Positions 44,598-54,794 are shown, numbered from the stretch's first letter. The stretch: DNA of 64,000 nucleotides from 2-02-FULL-47-50 sp964479045 (GCA_964479045.1 CAYZJI010000013.1:1-64000), one strand, 5' to 3'. The notes: a model not told the origin generated them from the letters alone. Made by a program: numbers and translations.

Positions 44598-45473
44598 ATG
44601 AAAGTCGGAGTCATCGGTCTTGGTGCCATGGGTGCCAACATGGCGCTTAATTTTCACTATACAGAGTTTCTGCACCGGGTCTGGAACCGCTCATCTGAAA
44701 AAGCCCGGGCTATTGCTGAGAAAACCGGTGTTATCATCTCGGCCAACCCAACTGAACTGGCCCGCGATTGTGATCTGATTGTCACCTGTGTTTCGCGTGA
44801 TACAGATGTACTGGACATGATCAATGCCATCGTTTCCGGAATACGTCCGGACAGTGTGGTTGCTGATACGTCAACTGTGAGTGCTGATACAGCGCGCACG
44901 GCTGCCGCCATTCTGAAAAACAAGGGTGCGCATTTTCTGGATTGCCCGGTGTCGGGTGGTGTAGAAGGTGCGAGGAACGGCACGCTGGCCGTCATGGCCG
45001 GTGGCGATGAAAAGATTCTTGAGCGGGTAAAACCCTATTTGTCCGCCATCGCCGCTCATATTGCGTATATAGGACCGACCGGCAGTGGCCAGGCTTGCAA
45101 GGCCGTCAATCAACTCATGGCCGCAGGCATCAACCAGGCCGTAACCGAGGCCCTGGTGTTTGGTCAGACAATGGGGCTCGATATGGACAAGGTAGTGGAC
45201 ATCGTGGCCACGGGGGCGGCCAGCAACTGGTTTCTGGATCATCGTGGCAAGAACATGCTGGCCGGAAAATTCGTGCCAGGTTTCAAGCTCGGTCTGCATC
45301 ACAAGGACCTGACCATCTGCAAGGCCATGCTGCAAAATGTCTCGGACGTATCGTTACCGATGCTGGAAATGACGCTCATTCACTATCAGCGTCTGATGGA
45401 GCAGGGTCATGGGGATGAGGACATCTCCGCACTGTTTCGTCTCAAACAGGAACAATTCAAAAAACCCGGTTAA
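44598..45473 (+). CDS. NAD(P)-dependent beta-hydroxyacid dehydrogenase (GlxR/MmsB-like)
   Basis: Predicted cytoplasmic dehydrogenase of 291 residues in the 3-hydroxyisobutyrate/tartronate-semialdehyde reductase group. N-terminal Rossmann motif VGVIGLGAMGANMALN, substrate motif FLDCPVSGGVEGARNGTLAVMAGG (about 115), and the catalytic lysine in GSGQACKAVNQLM (about 170). It has good RBS GGAGG. Specific substrate not decided. Its TAA stop is the centre of a palindrome (45464-45479). Confidence 0.9.
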   Translation: MKVGVIGLGAMGANMALNFHYTEFLHRVWNRSSEKARAIAEKTGVIISANPTELARDCDLIVTCVSRDTDVLDMINAIVSGIRPDSVVADTSTVSADTARTAAAILKNKGAHFLDCPVSGGVEGARNGTLAVMAGGDEKILERVKPYLSAIAAHIAYIGPTGSGQACKAVNQLMAAGINQAVTEALVFGQTMGLDMDKVVDIVATGAASNWFLDHRGKNMLAGKFVPGFKLGLHHKDLTICKAMLQNVSDVSLPMLEMTLIHYQRLMEQGHGDEDISALFRLKQEQFKKPG

Positions 45474-45479
45474 CCGGGT
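45464..45479. repeat. 16-bp palindrome over the stop codon
   Basis: ACCCGGTTAACCGGGT, perfect and without spacer, with the stop codon TAA of the dehydrogenase gene in the centre. No T-run follows, so terminator function is doubtful. The remaining 216-base gap before the ABC operon has a weak -35 (TTGACG, about 45541) but no clear -10. Confidence 0.6.
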
Positions 45480-45689
45480 ATCCGGCATAAATCTGCACCG
45501 ATGACCGGGGAACCCGATTAAGGTCCGACTGGTCTATGAATTGACGTTGAGGGAATAATGTGCAGAATATCTGCCCTCTAACCCGGCCGGATGGCGATAA
45601 GAACAAGAATTAACGCCATATTCCGGCTTCTGGCAGCAAGCATCCAAACATTAAAACAACGATATATGTTGGATCGAGAGTATTAAATT

Positions 45690-46475
45690 GTGACTGAAAA
45701 CAGAGAACAACAAGCAGTCAACGCACCAGTTATCGAAATCAAATCACTGGTCAAACATTTCGGCCCGATTCAGGCCGTGCGTGGTATTTCGTTTGCCCTG
45801 AATAAAGGTGAAGTACTGGGTTTTCTCGGCCCGAATGGTGCGGGCAAATCCACGACCATGAAGATGATCACCGGTTTTCTGGAACCCACCGGCGGCACAG
45901 CTTCGGTCTGCGGCCATGACATTACTGAAAGCCCAATCGAAGCGAAAAAGAAAATCGGATACCTTCCGGAGGGTGCACCGCTCTATGGTGAAATGACTGT
46001 CACCGCTTTTCTCAATTTTATTGCCGACGTGCGCGGTATGACCGGAAAGGCACGTGAGGACCGGATTGAAGAAGTGATCCGCAAGATACATCTGGAATCC
46101 GTGCGTAACCAGACACTGGAAACCCTGTCCAAAGGGTACAAGCGCCGTGTCGGCATGGCCCATGCGATATTGCACGATCCAGAAGTGTTAATCATGGATG
46201 AACCGACCGATGGTCTCGATCCAAACCAGAAACATGAAGTCCGCACCTTGATTAAAGAGATGGCCAGCGAGAAAGCCATCATCATCTCCACCCATATTCT
46301 GGAAGAAGTCGATGCTGTGTGTACGCGCGCCATCATCATCGCTTCCGGCCAGTTGCTGTTTGACGGGACACCCAAAGAACTGCTGGCCAAATCACCCAAC
46401 GGCAAACTGGATGATGTTTTCCGCGAAATCACGCTGGGTCAATACACTGAATCTGCCGTGGTGAAAAAATCATGA
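45690..46475 (+). CDS. ABC transporter ATPase, GldA-like
   Basis: ATP-binding subunit of 261 residues. Walker A GPNGAGKST (about residue 48), Q-loop, signature LSKGYKRRVGMAHAI in which the classic LSGGQ is replaced by LSKGY, Walker B VLIMDEPTDGLDP and the H-loop ISTHI. Similar to the GldA and ABC-2 (multidrug/gliding) group. Start is GTG at 45690. Its 3' end overlaps the permease gene by 4 bases, so they are coupled. Confidence 0.93.
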   Translation: MTENREQQAVNAPVIEIKSLVKHFGPIQAVRGISFALNKGEVLGFLGPNGAGKSTTMKMITGFLEPTGGTASVCGHDITESPIEAKKKIGYLPEGAPLYGEMTVTAFLNFIADVRGMTGKAREDRIEEVIRKIHLESVRNQTLETLSKGYKRRVGMAHAILHDPEVLIMDEPTDGLDPNQKHEVRTLIKEMASEKAIIISTHILEEVDAVCTRAIIIASGQLLFDGTPKELLAKSPNGKLDDVFREITLGQYTESAVVKKS

Positions 46476-47206
46476 ACAACATCAAATCCATTTTCAAACG
46501 CGAGTTCGCCGGTTATTTCGCCACACCGGTCGCATATGTCTTTATCGTGATCTTCCTGTTCCTGATGGGCGTGTTCACCTTCTATCTGGGCGCCTTCTAC
46601 GAACGCAATCAGGCGGACCTTGAACCCTTCTTCCGTTTTCATCCGTGGCTGTACCTGTTTTTGATCCCGGCCATCGCCATGCGCTTGTGGTCAGAAGAAC
46701 GCAAAACCGGCACGATTGAATTATTAATGACGTTGCCCATCCCTACTTGGCAGGCAGTGGTGGCAAAATTTCTGGCCGCATGGTGTTTTACTGCTGTGGC
46801 GATCGTGCTGACCTTCCCGATGTGGATCACCGTCAATTATCTGGGCGCACCGGATAATACCGTCATCCTGGCGAGTTATATCGGCAGTCTGCTGATGGCC
46901 GGGGGATTTCTGGCGATCGGTTCCTGTATTTCCGGCTTGACCAAAAATCAGGTGATCGCCTTCGTAGTCAGCGTGGTGATTTGCTTCCTGTTTCTGTTAA
47001 GCGGGTTCCCGTTGGTACTGGACTTCTTCCGCGGCTGGGCGCCGCAAGCTGTAGTGAATGCCGTCGCATCCTTCAGCTTCCTGACCCATTTTGAATCTAT
47101 TAAAAAAGGTGTGATTGATATACGCGATCTGATTTATTTCATTGCCCTGATTGCTTTCTGGCTCTATGTGAACGTCGTTGTCATTGAAAACAAGAAGGCC
47201 AGCTAG
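46472..47206 (+). CDS. ABC-2 type permease, GldF-like
   Basis: Membrane subunit of 244 residues with six hydrophobic segments, opening SIFKREFAGYFATPVAYVFIVIFLFLMGVFTFYLG. The ABC-2 family loop WSEERKTGTIELLMTLPIPTWQAVVAKFLAAW is present at about 73-104. It is transcribed with the ATPase and the GldG-like gene three bases later. In Bacteroidetes GldAFG is tied to gliding, but in proteobacteria the substrate is unknown. Confidence 0.92.
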   Translation: MNNIKSIFKREFAGYFATPVAYVFIVIFLFLMGVFTFYLGAFYERNQADLEPFFRFHPWLYLFLIPAIAMRLWSEERKTGTIELLMTLPIPTWQAVVAKFLAAWCFTAVAIVLTFPMWITVNYLGAPDNTVILASYIGSLLMAGGFLAIGSCISGLTKNQVIAFVVSVVICFLFLLSGFPLVLDFFRGWAPQAVVNAVASFSFLTHFESIKKGVIDIRDLIYFIALIAFWLYVNVVVIENKKAS

Positions 47207-47209
47207 ACC

Positions 47210-49135
47210 ATGAAAATGAATACCAAAAATATTATTTCCGGTACTGGTCTTATTCTGGCCACCTGTCTGTTTGTGGCACTGATTATTATTGTGAATGCCA
47301 CGTTTACAAACTGGCGCCTCGATTTGACCGAGAATAAATTATTTACCCTCTCGGATGGCACCATCAATATCATCAACCAGCTGGATGAACCGGTGCGGCT
47401 GGATTTTTATTTTTCACAAAAAGCCATGACCGGCCTGCCGGCACTGACCAACTATGCTGTGCGCGTGCGCGACATGCTGCTGGAGTACGAAACCCACTCG
47501 GACGGCAAGATTATTCTGAACATTATTGATCCTGAGTCCTTCTCGGAAGAGGAAGATCAGGCGGTGGCCAAAGGTCTGCAGGGAATTGCCGTGACCAATG
47601 CCGGTGATCGCGCCTACTTCGGGCTCGTGGGCACCAATTCCACGGATGATGAAAAAATCATCCCGTTCTTCCATGCCGAAAAAGAATCGGCGCTGGAGTA
47701 TGACATTACCAAGCTGATCTACAACCTCGCCAATCCGGAACAGCGTGTGATTGGCGTGATGACTTCATTGCCCATGTTTGGCGACAAGGACGATCCGAAT
47801 ATCGAGCCGTGGGCCATTATCAGCGCCATGAAAGAATTTTTTGAAGTCCGTGAAATCAAGTTCAATGTGTCCGCAATTGATCCGGAAATTGATGTGCTGA
47901 TGGTCGTCCATCCCAAGAACCTGAAATTGCGCACGCAGTATGCAATCGATCAGTATGTATTAAAGGGTGGCAAGGCCATGGTGTTCGTTGATCCTCTGGC
48001 GGAAGCCGACCGTACGCCGCCTGATCCCCAGAATCCCGGTGCCATGCCGGACTTTGATTCCGAACTGCCGCACCTGCTGGATCAGTGGGGCGTGGAACTG
48101 CTCAAGGAAAAAGTGGCCGGCGATATCAATGCCGCCATGCATGTGCAAACCCGCGGTGAGCGTGGACCACGTGAGATTGCCTATTTACCGTGGCTCAGGC
48201 TGGCCAAGGACAGTTTCAACCAGGATGACTTTGCGACCAGCCAGTTGAGTGTGTTGCACTTTGGCACGTCCGGCATACTCGCGAAAAATCCGGAAGCTGC
48301 CATCACCATGACACCTCTGGTGGAAACCACACTCCAATCCATGCAGCTGGAACGTGATTTCCTCGTGATCCAGCGCGACCCCAGCATCATCCTGGACAAT
48401 TTCAAATCCAGCGAGCAAAAACAGATTGTTGCTGTGAGACTGCAGGGCAAGGCAAAAACGGCATTCCCGGACGGCCTCGCTGTGGCCGAGGAGATGGAGG
48501 CCAAATCAGCAGCTGAAACAGAAAACAAACCTGCCCCGGAATCTGAGCCGTCTGTCGCTGATACTTCGGGACAAATACGTGAGGGCGATATCAATGTCAT
48601 CGTCGTAGCCGACACAGATGTTCTCTCTGATTTGTTCTGGATCCGCACACAATCCTACTTTGGTGTTGATTTGCCACAACCGATTGCAGATAACGGCAAC
48701 TTCATTATCAATTCTCTGGACAATCTTTCCGGCAGCAATGATTTGATTACTTTGCGCAGCCGCGGAGAATTCACCCGTCCGTTTGAACGCGTAGAAGCCA
48801 TCCGTCGCGATGCTGAACTGCAGTTCCGTGCCCGTGAACAGGAGCTCCAGGCCAAGCTGCAGGAGACAGAAGAAAAAATCAAACAGATGCAGCAGGAACA
48901 GGGTAATGACACCAACCTGATTCTGACACCCGAACAAAGCGCCGAGATGGAAAAATTTCGCGATGTCCGACTGGAGACCCGCAAGGAACTGCGCTCCGTG
49001 CAGCATGAACTGAAAAAGAACATTGAAAATCTCGGTACCAGGTTACGAATCATCAACATTGGCCTGATTCCACTCATCATCATGCTCATCGCCATAGCCA
49101 CAGGCATCTATCGCGTTAACCGTCAAAGACAATAA
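47210..49135 (+). CDS. GldG family ABC-associated periplasmic protein
   Basis: Membrane-anchored protein of 641 residues: N-terminal membrane helix (about 10-30), a large soluble domain with the DUF7088/ABC_transp_aux pattern (WRLDLTENKLFTLSDGT, YALEYDITKLIYNL), a coiled coil near 535-600 rich in E, Q and K, and a C-terminal membrane helix (RLRIINIGLIPLIIMLIAIATGIYRVNR). This is the third member of the Gld-type set and would sit with its bulk in the periplasm. Its role in transport is not known. Confidence 0.9.
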   Translation: MKMNTKNIISGTGLILATCLFVALIIIVNATFTNWRLDLTENKLFTLSDGTINIINQLDEPVRLDFYFSQKAMTGLPALTNYAVRVRDMLLEYETHSDGKIILNIIDPESFSEEEDQAVAKGLQGIAVTNAGDRAYFGLVGTNSTDDEKIIPFFHAEKESALEYDITKLIYNLANPEQRVIGVMTSLPMFGDKDDPNIEPWAIISAMKEFFEVREIKFNVSAIDPEIDVLMVVHPKNLKLRTQYAIDQYVLKGGKAMVFVDPLAEADRTPPDPQNPGAMPDFDSELPHLLDQWGVELLKEKVAGDINAAMHVQTRGERGPREIAYLPWLRLAKDSFNQDDFATSQLSVLHFGTSGILAKNPEAAITMTPLVETTLQSMQLERDFLVIQRDPSIILDNFKSSEQKQIVAVRLQGKAKTAFPDGLAVAEEMEAKSAAETENKPAPESEPSVADTSGQIREGDINVIVVADTDVLSDLFWIRTQSYFGVDLPQPIADNGNFIINSLDNLSGSNDLITLRSRGEFTRPFERVEAIRRDAELQFRAREQELQAKLQETEEKIKQMQQEQGNDTNLILTPEQSAEMEKFRDVRLETRKELRSVQHELKKNIENLGTRLRIINIGLIPLIIMLIAIATGIYRVNRQRQ

Positions 49136-49149
49136 CGGGTATTACCGGT

Positions 49150-50277
49150 ATGAAGAACAGAAAACTATTCATACTTGCGATGATCACGCTGGTGGTCATC
49201 ATTGCTGCAGGCATCACCGCCAAAATGCGTGCACCACAAACCAGGGTCGAAAAGGAACTTCTCTTTCCTGCGCTCGCAGAACAAATCAATGCAGTGAACG
49301 CAGTAACGATCCAGAGCCACAAGAACACCGTGACTCTGAAACAGCACAATGGGCAGTGGGTGCTGGAAAGTGCAGATAATTATCCGGCGCTCTTCAACAA
49401 GATCCGCGCCACCGTGCTGAGCCTTTCCGAACTGCGCATTGCTGAAGAAAAAACCAGCAATCCCGAACTTTACAAACGCCTTGCGGTTGAAGGTCCGGAA
49501 CATGAAGGCCGATCACTGCTGATCACAGTCAAGGACAAGGCAGATCAAACACTCGCCAGCCTGATCGTTGGCGATCCACGCCAGTCCTCCGGCAGCAAAC
49601 CGGGAATGTATGTCCGCAGACCGGACGGTCAGCAGGCCCTGCTGGCTGAAGGCAGTCTGCAAATTTCGGCCAATCAGGTGGACTGGTTTGAACGCAGCCT
49701 GTTCAACATTCCACCGGAAGCCGTGCAGTCAGTCAAAATCAGTTATCCGGATGGCAAGGAGATCGAAATATATAAAGACACCAAAGAAGAACCGGACTTC
49801 AAAACCCGCGGCATGAACATCGAAAATGAATCAGCCGCCAAAATCATATTGAAGCGCATGAGCACCGGGCTGGAAGAAATGAGTGTTGATGGTGTGCTGT
49901 CCGCGCAGAACTTCACTTTTCCGGAAAACACGATTATCACCACCGTTCAGTCATTTGATGGTCTGCAAGTCACAGTGAAACTCGCAAAAGTGGAAGATAA
50001 GGCCTATGCATATTTTACTTTTGCAGCAAACCCTTTGAGTCCAGAGGAACAATTACCTGACACTGAAACATCGGCAGATACAGAAAGTACCGATACTGCT
50101 GCACCGGCCGGGGCCACAACGGCTGAAAACCAGCAACCCTCTCCTGAAGAAATTGTACGCATGACCAACGAGGCGGTGGGTGCCTGGGTCTATCAGATCC
50201 CGGATTTCAAATACGAGGCCATGACCAAAAATCCGGAAGATTTGAAAAACCCGTTTCAGACCATCAGCGAGCAATAA
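49150..50277 (+). CDS. DUF4340 domain protein
   Basis: Membrane-anchored protein of 375 residues with an N-terminal helix (about 6-24) and a periplasmic DUF4340-type region (about 45-300) with repeats of the KDKADQTLASLIVGDPRQSSGSK kind. The C-terminal part has an acidic, proline-poor linker (TSADTESTDTAAPAG). It follows the GldG-like gene after 14 bases and completes the usual ATPase-permease-GldG-DUF4340 set. Function unknown. Confidence 0.9.
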   Translation: MKNRKLFILAMITLVVIIAAGITAKMRAPQTRVEKELLFPALAEQINAVNAVTIQSHKNTVTLKQHNGQWVLESADNYPALFNKIRATVLSLSELRIAEEKTSNPELYKRLAVEGPEHEGRSLLITVKDKADQTLASLIVGDPRQSSGSKPGMYVRRPDGQQALLAEGSLQISANQVDWFERSLFNIPPEAVQSVKISYPDGKEIEIYKDTKEEPDFKTRGMNIENESAAKIILKRMSTGLEEMSVDGVLSAQNFTFPENTIITTVQSFDGLQVTVKLAKVEDKAYAYFTFAANPLSPEEQLPDTETSADTESTDTAAPAGATTAENQQPSPEEIVRMTNEAVGAWVYQIPDFKYEAMTKNPEDLKNPFQTISEQ

Positions 50278-50340
50278 CGATTACTTGTAAGTTTGGTTGC
50301 TTTCAAATATTTACTTATAAATTTATATACTCTACAACGT

Positions 50341-51519
50341 TTAGTTATTATCCATAATCCTCTCTGATTTGATTTCTTCAATTATCTGTTTTGCAATAGG
50401 CAAAGCTTCTTCTCTGGTCATCCCCGGTTTAATCTTTTCATCGTAGAGTATTCTGAGTAATAACAGATCATATTCCGTTGGATCAGTGATCCATTTAACC
50501 TCTTCTAGTCTTTCTGCCCTCGGTCCGAGATTAGCATTAAGGTTTCTGGATAAATTTAATAATCCCAAAGACCTCAGAATACATTCTGTGGTGAGAGCAC
50601 GCATAACTTCTTCAGAATGGAACAAGTATATTCTGCATTCTGCGGTCAACTCATTATCATGAACTTTATGCTCTGGGAGTTTTGCCTTAAAACGGTCAAG
50701 CCAGCCCTCAACATGAAATCTCGATCCTTTTGTATTCTCAAAAAGATATCTATGCTCATGCGTTGTTGCGAACAAAATAACATCAACTAACACATTGTCA
50801 CCATCAAGATTTTCATAACCAAATTCTGTTATATGTTCTAATATATCTTCTGGACCAGCGTCATACGTTAATACTACGAAGTTTTTGTTAGGCTTAAAAT
50901 ATCTGGCGATATAATGTTTATTAATGGTTTCATCATTACAGCTCTGACATATAACCTCATCGTGTTTCTCACCAAATAAGGTAATTGCCAAAGTACCTAC
51001 TATTGGTGTAATTGAAGAATTTTGATTCCAATCTTCATCAGTTATACTCCAATTGGGTTCCTTAATTTCATTTACAGATTTCGGGAAATAAACATTGAGA
51101 TTCGGTATAAACTCTATCTGTTCTAAGACTTTGTGTATTTGGGCATTGATAACAGGATGGTCATTCCCTCTTAAATAAACATTCTTCTGCCATTTCTCCA
51201 ACCTGTCGCCATTTTTGAAGGTTTCTAATTTTTTAAAATATTGATAAACCTGTTTAACCTGCTCCCTCTTTACTTCATCTCGAATATGCTTTTCAAAATC
51301 AACATCTGTAAGATTTCGTACATCTACCTGGTCTGTTCCCAGCCACGACCAGAGTCTGTACACCCAAGGTTTGGGGGCCACTGCCACCCTGACAAAATCC
51401 TCTGCAATCACCTCCGGCGGGGAATCAATGGTGACTTCAGGTCGGACAGCCTCAGATGCGTAAACAAGCGGAGTAAATAAAATTACAACTAACAGTGTTA
51501 TGATTAATGTTGTGCGCAT
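50341..51519 (-). CDS. Secreted DUF2927-like protein, atypically A+T-rich
   Basis: Exported protein of 392 residues with a signal peptide (about 1-22, ending VYASEA). The second half has features like DUF2927 proteins: a short segment TAECRIYLFHSEEVMRALTTECILRSLGLLN, then YDLLLLRILYDEKIKPGMTREEALPIAKQII. A pair of cysteines (CQSC) lies near residue 196. Codon use and base composition differ clearly from its neighbours, being much A+T-richer, which suggests recent acquisition. It lies alone between the convergent DUF4340 gene and the divergent glyQ gene. My family assignment is tentative. Confidence 0.6.
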   Translation of the reverse strand: MRTTLIITLLVVILFTPLVYASEAVRPEVTIDSPPEVIAEDFVRVAVAPKPWVYRLWSWLGTDQVDVRNLTDVDFEKHIRDEVKREQVKQVYQYFKKLETFKNGDRLEKWQKNVYLRGNDHPVINAQIHKVLEQIEFIPNLNVYFPKSVNEIKEPNWSITDEDWNQNSSITPIVGTLAITLFGEKHDEVICQSCNDETINKHYIARYFKPNKNFVVLTYDAGPEDILEHITEFGYENLDGDNVLVDVILFATTHEHRYLFENTKGSRFHVEGWLDRFKAKLPEHKVHDNELTAECRIYLFHSEEVMRALTTECILRSLGLLNLSRNLNANLGPRAERLEEVKWITDPTEYDLLLLRILYDEKIKPGMTREEALPIAKQIIEEIKSERIMDNN

Positions 51520-51789
51520 GATGAATTACACTCAATGGAACAGCGAACGGAAAAACACTGAATGATTGTGAATACAGCCACGATTGAATCCACTATCCAT
51601 TGTGCTCAGTCTGGAATTGCTCATATGAACTGCTTTCGCCATTTGTATCCTTTATCCTTGCGAAGAATGATACGAATCTATTTCGATTAAACGCCTGCTA
51701 TGGTGGGCTGTCAAGCTGCAAACCCGGCTCCTCATAGACGCAGTCTACTGATATACTTTCCCGGCATTGAATCGCATGGGAAACATCAG

Positions 51790-52710
51790 GTGGCTGCCCA
51801 AAAAAAACCGGAATTACTGACCTTTCAGGACCTGGTGTTCAGGTTACAGACCTATTGGAGTCAACAGGGTTGTGTCATTCAACAACCCTACGATATGGAA
51901 ATGGGTGCCGGCACGTTTCATCCTTCCACATTCCTGCGTGCGATCGGACCCGAACCATGGTATGCCGCCTATGTACAACCCTCCCGGCGCCCAACGGATG
52001 GCCGTTACGGGGACAACCCTAACCGGCTGCAGCACTATTATCAGTTTCAGGTCATCCTCAAACCTTCGCCCGATGACATTCAGGATCGCTATCTGCAATC
52101 ACTGGTGGCACTGGGCATTGATCCGCTGGTACACGATATACGCTTTGTGGAAGACAACTGGGAATCCCCCACGCTCGGCGCCTGGGGTCGGGGTTGGGAG
52201 GTGTGGTTGAACGGCATGGAAGTCAGTCAGTTCACCTATTTCCAGCAAGTGGGCGGCCTTGATTGCAAACCGGTTGCGGGCGAAATCACTTATGGACTTG
52301 AGCGTCTGGCGATGTACCTGCAGAAAGTTGATAGCGTTTATGATCTCGTCTGGAGTAAAACGCCTGCAGGAATTGTGACTTACGGTGACATTTATCATCA
52401 GAACGAAGTCGAGCAATCAAAATATAATTTTGAACACGCTGATACCGGGAGTCTGTTCGGCTGGTTTGATAATTGCGAAAAACAGTGTCAGGACCTGCTG
52501 GAACAAGATCTGCCTCTGCCCGCCTATGAACAGATGCTGAAATGTTCACACAGTTTTAATCTATTGGATGCGCGGCGTGCCATTTCCGTGACTGAACGTC
52601 AACGCTACATCCTGCGTGTACGTACACTCGCCCGTGCCGTTGCCGAAACCTGGCTCAAAAAACGTGAAGCGCTGGGCTTCCCATTGTGCAAAGAGAATAA
52701 ATCAGCATGA
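51790..52710 (+). CDS. glyQ: Glycyl-tRNA synthetase alpha subunit
   Basis: Catalytic subunit of the alpha2beta2 glycyl-tRNA synthetase. The product of 306 residues has the conserved LTFQDLVFRLQTYWSQQGCVIQQPYDMEMGAGTFHP, PTDGRYGDNPNRLQHYYQFQV, ITYGLERLAMYLQ and the C-terminal LLDARRAISVTERQRYILRVR. An ATG-open frame begins at 51700, but its first 30 residues have no counterpart, and GTG at 51790 gives the usual length. The 270-base gap upstream contains no gene; a T-box is not expected or seen. Confidence 0.95.
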   Translation: MAAQKKPELLTFQDLVFRLQTYWSQQGCVIQQPYDMEMGAGTFHPSTFLRAIGPEPWYAAYVQPSRRPTDGRYGDNPNRLQHYYQFQVILKPSPDDIQDRYLQSLVALGIDPLVHDIRFVEDNWESPTLGAWGRGWEVWLNGMEVSQFTYFQQVGGLDCKPVAGEITYGLERLAMYLQKVDSVYDLVWSKTPAGIVTYGDIYHQNEVEQSKYNFEHADTGSLFGWFDNCEKQCQDLLEQDLPLPAYEQMLKCSHSFNLLDARRAISVTERQRYILRVRTLARAVAETWLKKREALGFPLCKENKSA

Positions 52711-54794
52711 GTAATGAAACCCGCGATTTGCTGATTGAGATCGGCACAGAAGAACTGCCGCCGAAAGCACTCGCAATTTTGGCTGAGGATTTTGCTCTCA
52801 GAATGAATAGCCAGCTTCATGGCGTCCATAATCTTTATGAACCCGGTGAAACAGAGCCTGAATACTACTACTCACCAAGAAGACTGGCTGTGTTATATAA
52901 AAATATCAGGGTCAAGCAACCAGATGAACCGAGAGAAGAGACAGGCCCCTCATTAGCTGTTGCCTATGATGCCAGTGGTAAACCTACAAAAGCGGCTGAA
53001 GGTTTTGCCCGTAAAAATGGCGTTAGAGTAGACCAGTTGGAACAAAAAGACGGCAAGTTGTTTTGCAGATACACACGCCCTGGTAAAACAACTGCAAAAA
53101 TTATCCCCTCTGTCATTATTGAAGCTCTCGACAAGCTGCCTGTTCCCAAACGCATGCGCTGGGGATCAGGCGAAGCTGAATTTGTACGGCCCGTGCATTG
53201 GGTGGTGGTGCTGTTCGGAAACGAGGTTATTGAGTGTGAAATACTCGGCGTGAAATCCGGGCGTTTTACTCGGGGACATCGTTATCACCATCCAGAGCCC
53301 GTTGAAATTAAATCCGCAGGCGACTATGTAGAATTACTAGAAACTGCAAAAGTCTGGCTGGATGGATCAGGCAGCAAACTCAAAGAAAAAATCACCTCTT
53401 TCGCAGACAAACTTGCAGCTGAAGTATATGGAATAGCATTAAATAACGATCCCGATGGTCCCTTTGTCGCTGAAATAGCCGCCTTGGTGGAATGGCCAGA
53501 GGCGATACGTGGTACGTTCGATCCGAAATTCCTGACCTTGCCTGAAGAAATCCTGATTTCCACGCTCGAAGGCCAGCAGCGCTATTTTCCGGTGCAGGAC
53601 AAGCAATCCGGAAAACTGCTGCCTTACTTCATCACCATTGCCAATATTGAAAGCAAAAATGAAGATGAAGTACGTCATGGGAATGAACGCGTTATTGTTC
53701 CACGTCTTACTGATGCCATGTTCTTCTGGGATGCCGATCGTAAAATCAAGCTGGTTGACAGGCATTCCTGTCTGGATGGCATCGTGTTTCAGAAAAAACT
53801 CGGCACCCTCGGCGACAAGATGCGCCGTGTCTCTGAACTGGCGGCAAAAATTGCCGAATGTATCGGTGGCGATCCGGCTCTGACAAAACGTGCTGCGGAA
53901 CTCGCCAAGTGCGATCTGGCAACGAACATCGTCGGTGAGTTCCCGGAATTACAGGGCATCATGGGCAAATACCTGGCCCAACATGATGGTGAACCGGATG
54001 AAGTCGCAAAAGCAATCGAAGAACATTATCAACCGCGCTTCGCCGGTGATGTATTACCACAAACCGGAACCGGTCAGGCTCTGGCGATCGCCGACAAACT
54101 GGACACTATCGTTGGTATATTTGGTATCGGACAGGCGCCGACCGGCGACAAGGATCCTTTTGCGTTGCGGCGGGCGGCATTGGGCATCATCAGAATAATC
54201 ACCGAGAATTCCCTGCCACTGTCGCTGTTTGATATCGTGAATGCCGGATATGAAGCGTTCCCGCCTGGATTGATCAGTGATACGCGCTCTGATCTCGAAA
54301 ATTTCATTTTTGAACGGGCCCGTAATTACTTTATCGATCAGGGTTACACAGCCAATGAAGTTGAGGCGGTATTGAGCCTGCGCCCGGCTCGTCTTGATGA
54401 TGTGCCCCTGCAATTACGTGCCGTACAATCCTACGCCACTCTCCCGGAGGCACCCAGTCTTAGTGCTGCCAACAAGCGCATAGGAAATATTCTCAAAGGC
54501 CTTGATGACGAACTGTCTGGCTTTGACAGCCACCTGCTGGTTGAACCCGCGGAAAAACAGCTTGCCAGCGAATACCTGAAGATAGAGCCGGTAATCGAAT
54601 CTTTATATGACCAGCGTGATTTTACCGCCATGCTGCAAAAACTTGCCGTCCTCAAGGAGCCGGTGGATACATTCTTTGACAAAGTCATGGTGATGACGGA
54701 CGATCAGAAATTGAAGCAGAATCGTATTGCGCTGTTGAACCGGTTACACAAAATGATGAACCGTATCGCGGATTTATCGAGACTGGCGGCATGA
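52707..54794 (+). CDS. glyS: Glycyl-tRNA synthetase beta subunit
   Basis: Non-catalytic subunit needed for tRNA-Gly recognition, 695 residues. It has the N-terminal LLIEIGTEELPPKALAILA, the middle HD-like domain (LVDRHSCLDGIVFQKKLGTLGDKMRRV) and the C-terminal anticodon-binding domain with the SLPLSLFDIV and VMVMTDDQKLKQNRIALLNRL segments. The start overlaps glyQ by 4 bases. The first third (52707-53450) looks slightly more A+T-rich than the rest, possibly chance. Confidence 0.96.
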   Translation: MSNETRDLLIEIGTEELPPKALAILAEDFALRMNSQLHGVHNLYEPGETEPEYYYSPRRLAVLYKNIRVKQPDEPREETGPSLAVAYDASGKPTKAAEGFARKNGVRVDQLEQKDGKLFCRYTRPGKTTAKIIPSVIIEALDKLPVPKRMRWGSGEAEFVRPVHWVVVLFGNEVIECEILGVKSGRFTRGHRYHHPEPVEIKSAGDYVELLETAKVWLDGSGSKLKEKITSFADKLAAEVYGIALNNDPDGPFVAEIAALVEWPEAIRGTFDPKFLTLPEEILISTLEGQQRYFPVQDKQSGKLLPYFITIANIESKNEDEVRHGNERVIVPRLTDAMFFWDADRKIKLVDRHSCLDGIVFQKKLGTLGDKMRRVSELAAKIAECIGGDPALTKRAAELAKCDLATNIVGEFPELQGIMGKYLAQHDGEPDEVAKAIEEHYQPRFAGDVLPQTGTGQALAIADKLDTIVGIFGIGQAPTGDKDPFALRRAALGIIRIITENSLPLSLFDIVNAGYEAFPPGLISDTRSDLENFIFERARNYFIDQGYTANEVEAVLSLRPARLDDVPLQLRAVQSYATLPEAPSLSAANKRIGNILKGLDDELSGFDSHLLVEPAEKQLASEYLKIEPVIESLYDQRDFTAMLQKLAVLKEPVDTFFDKVMVMTDDQKLKQNRIALLNRLHKMMNRIADLSRLAA

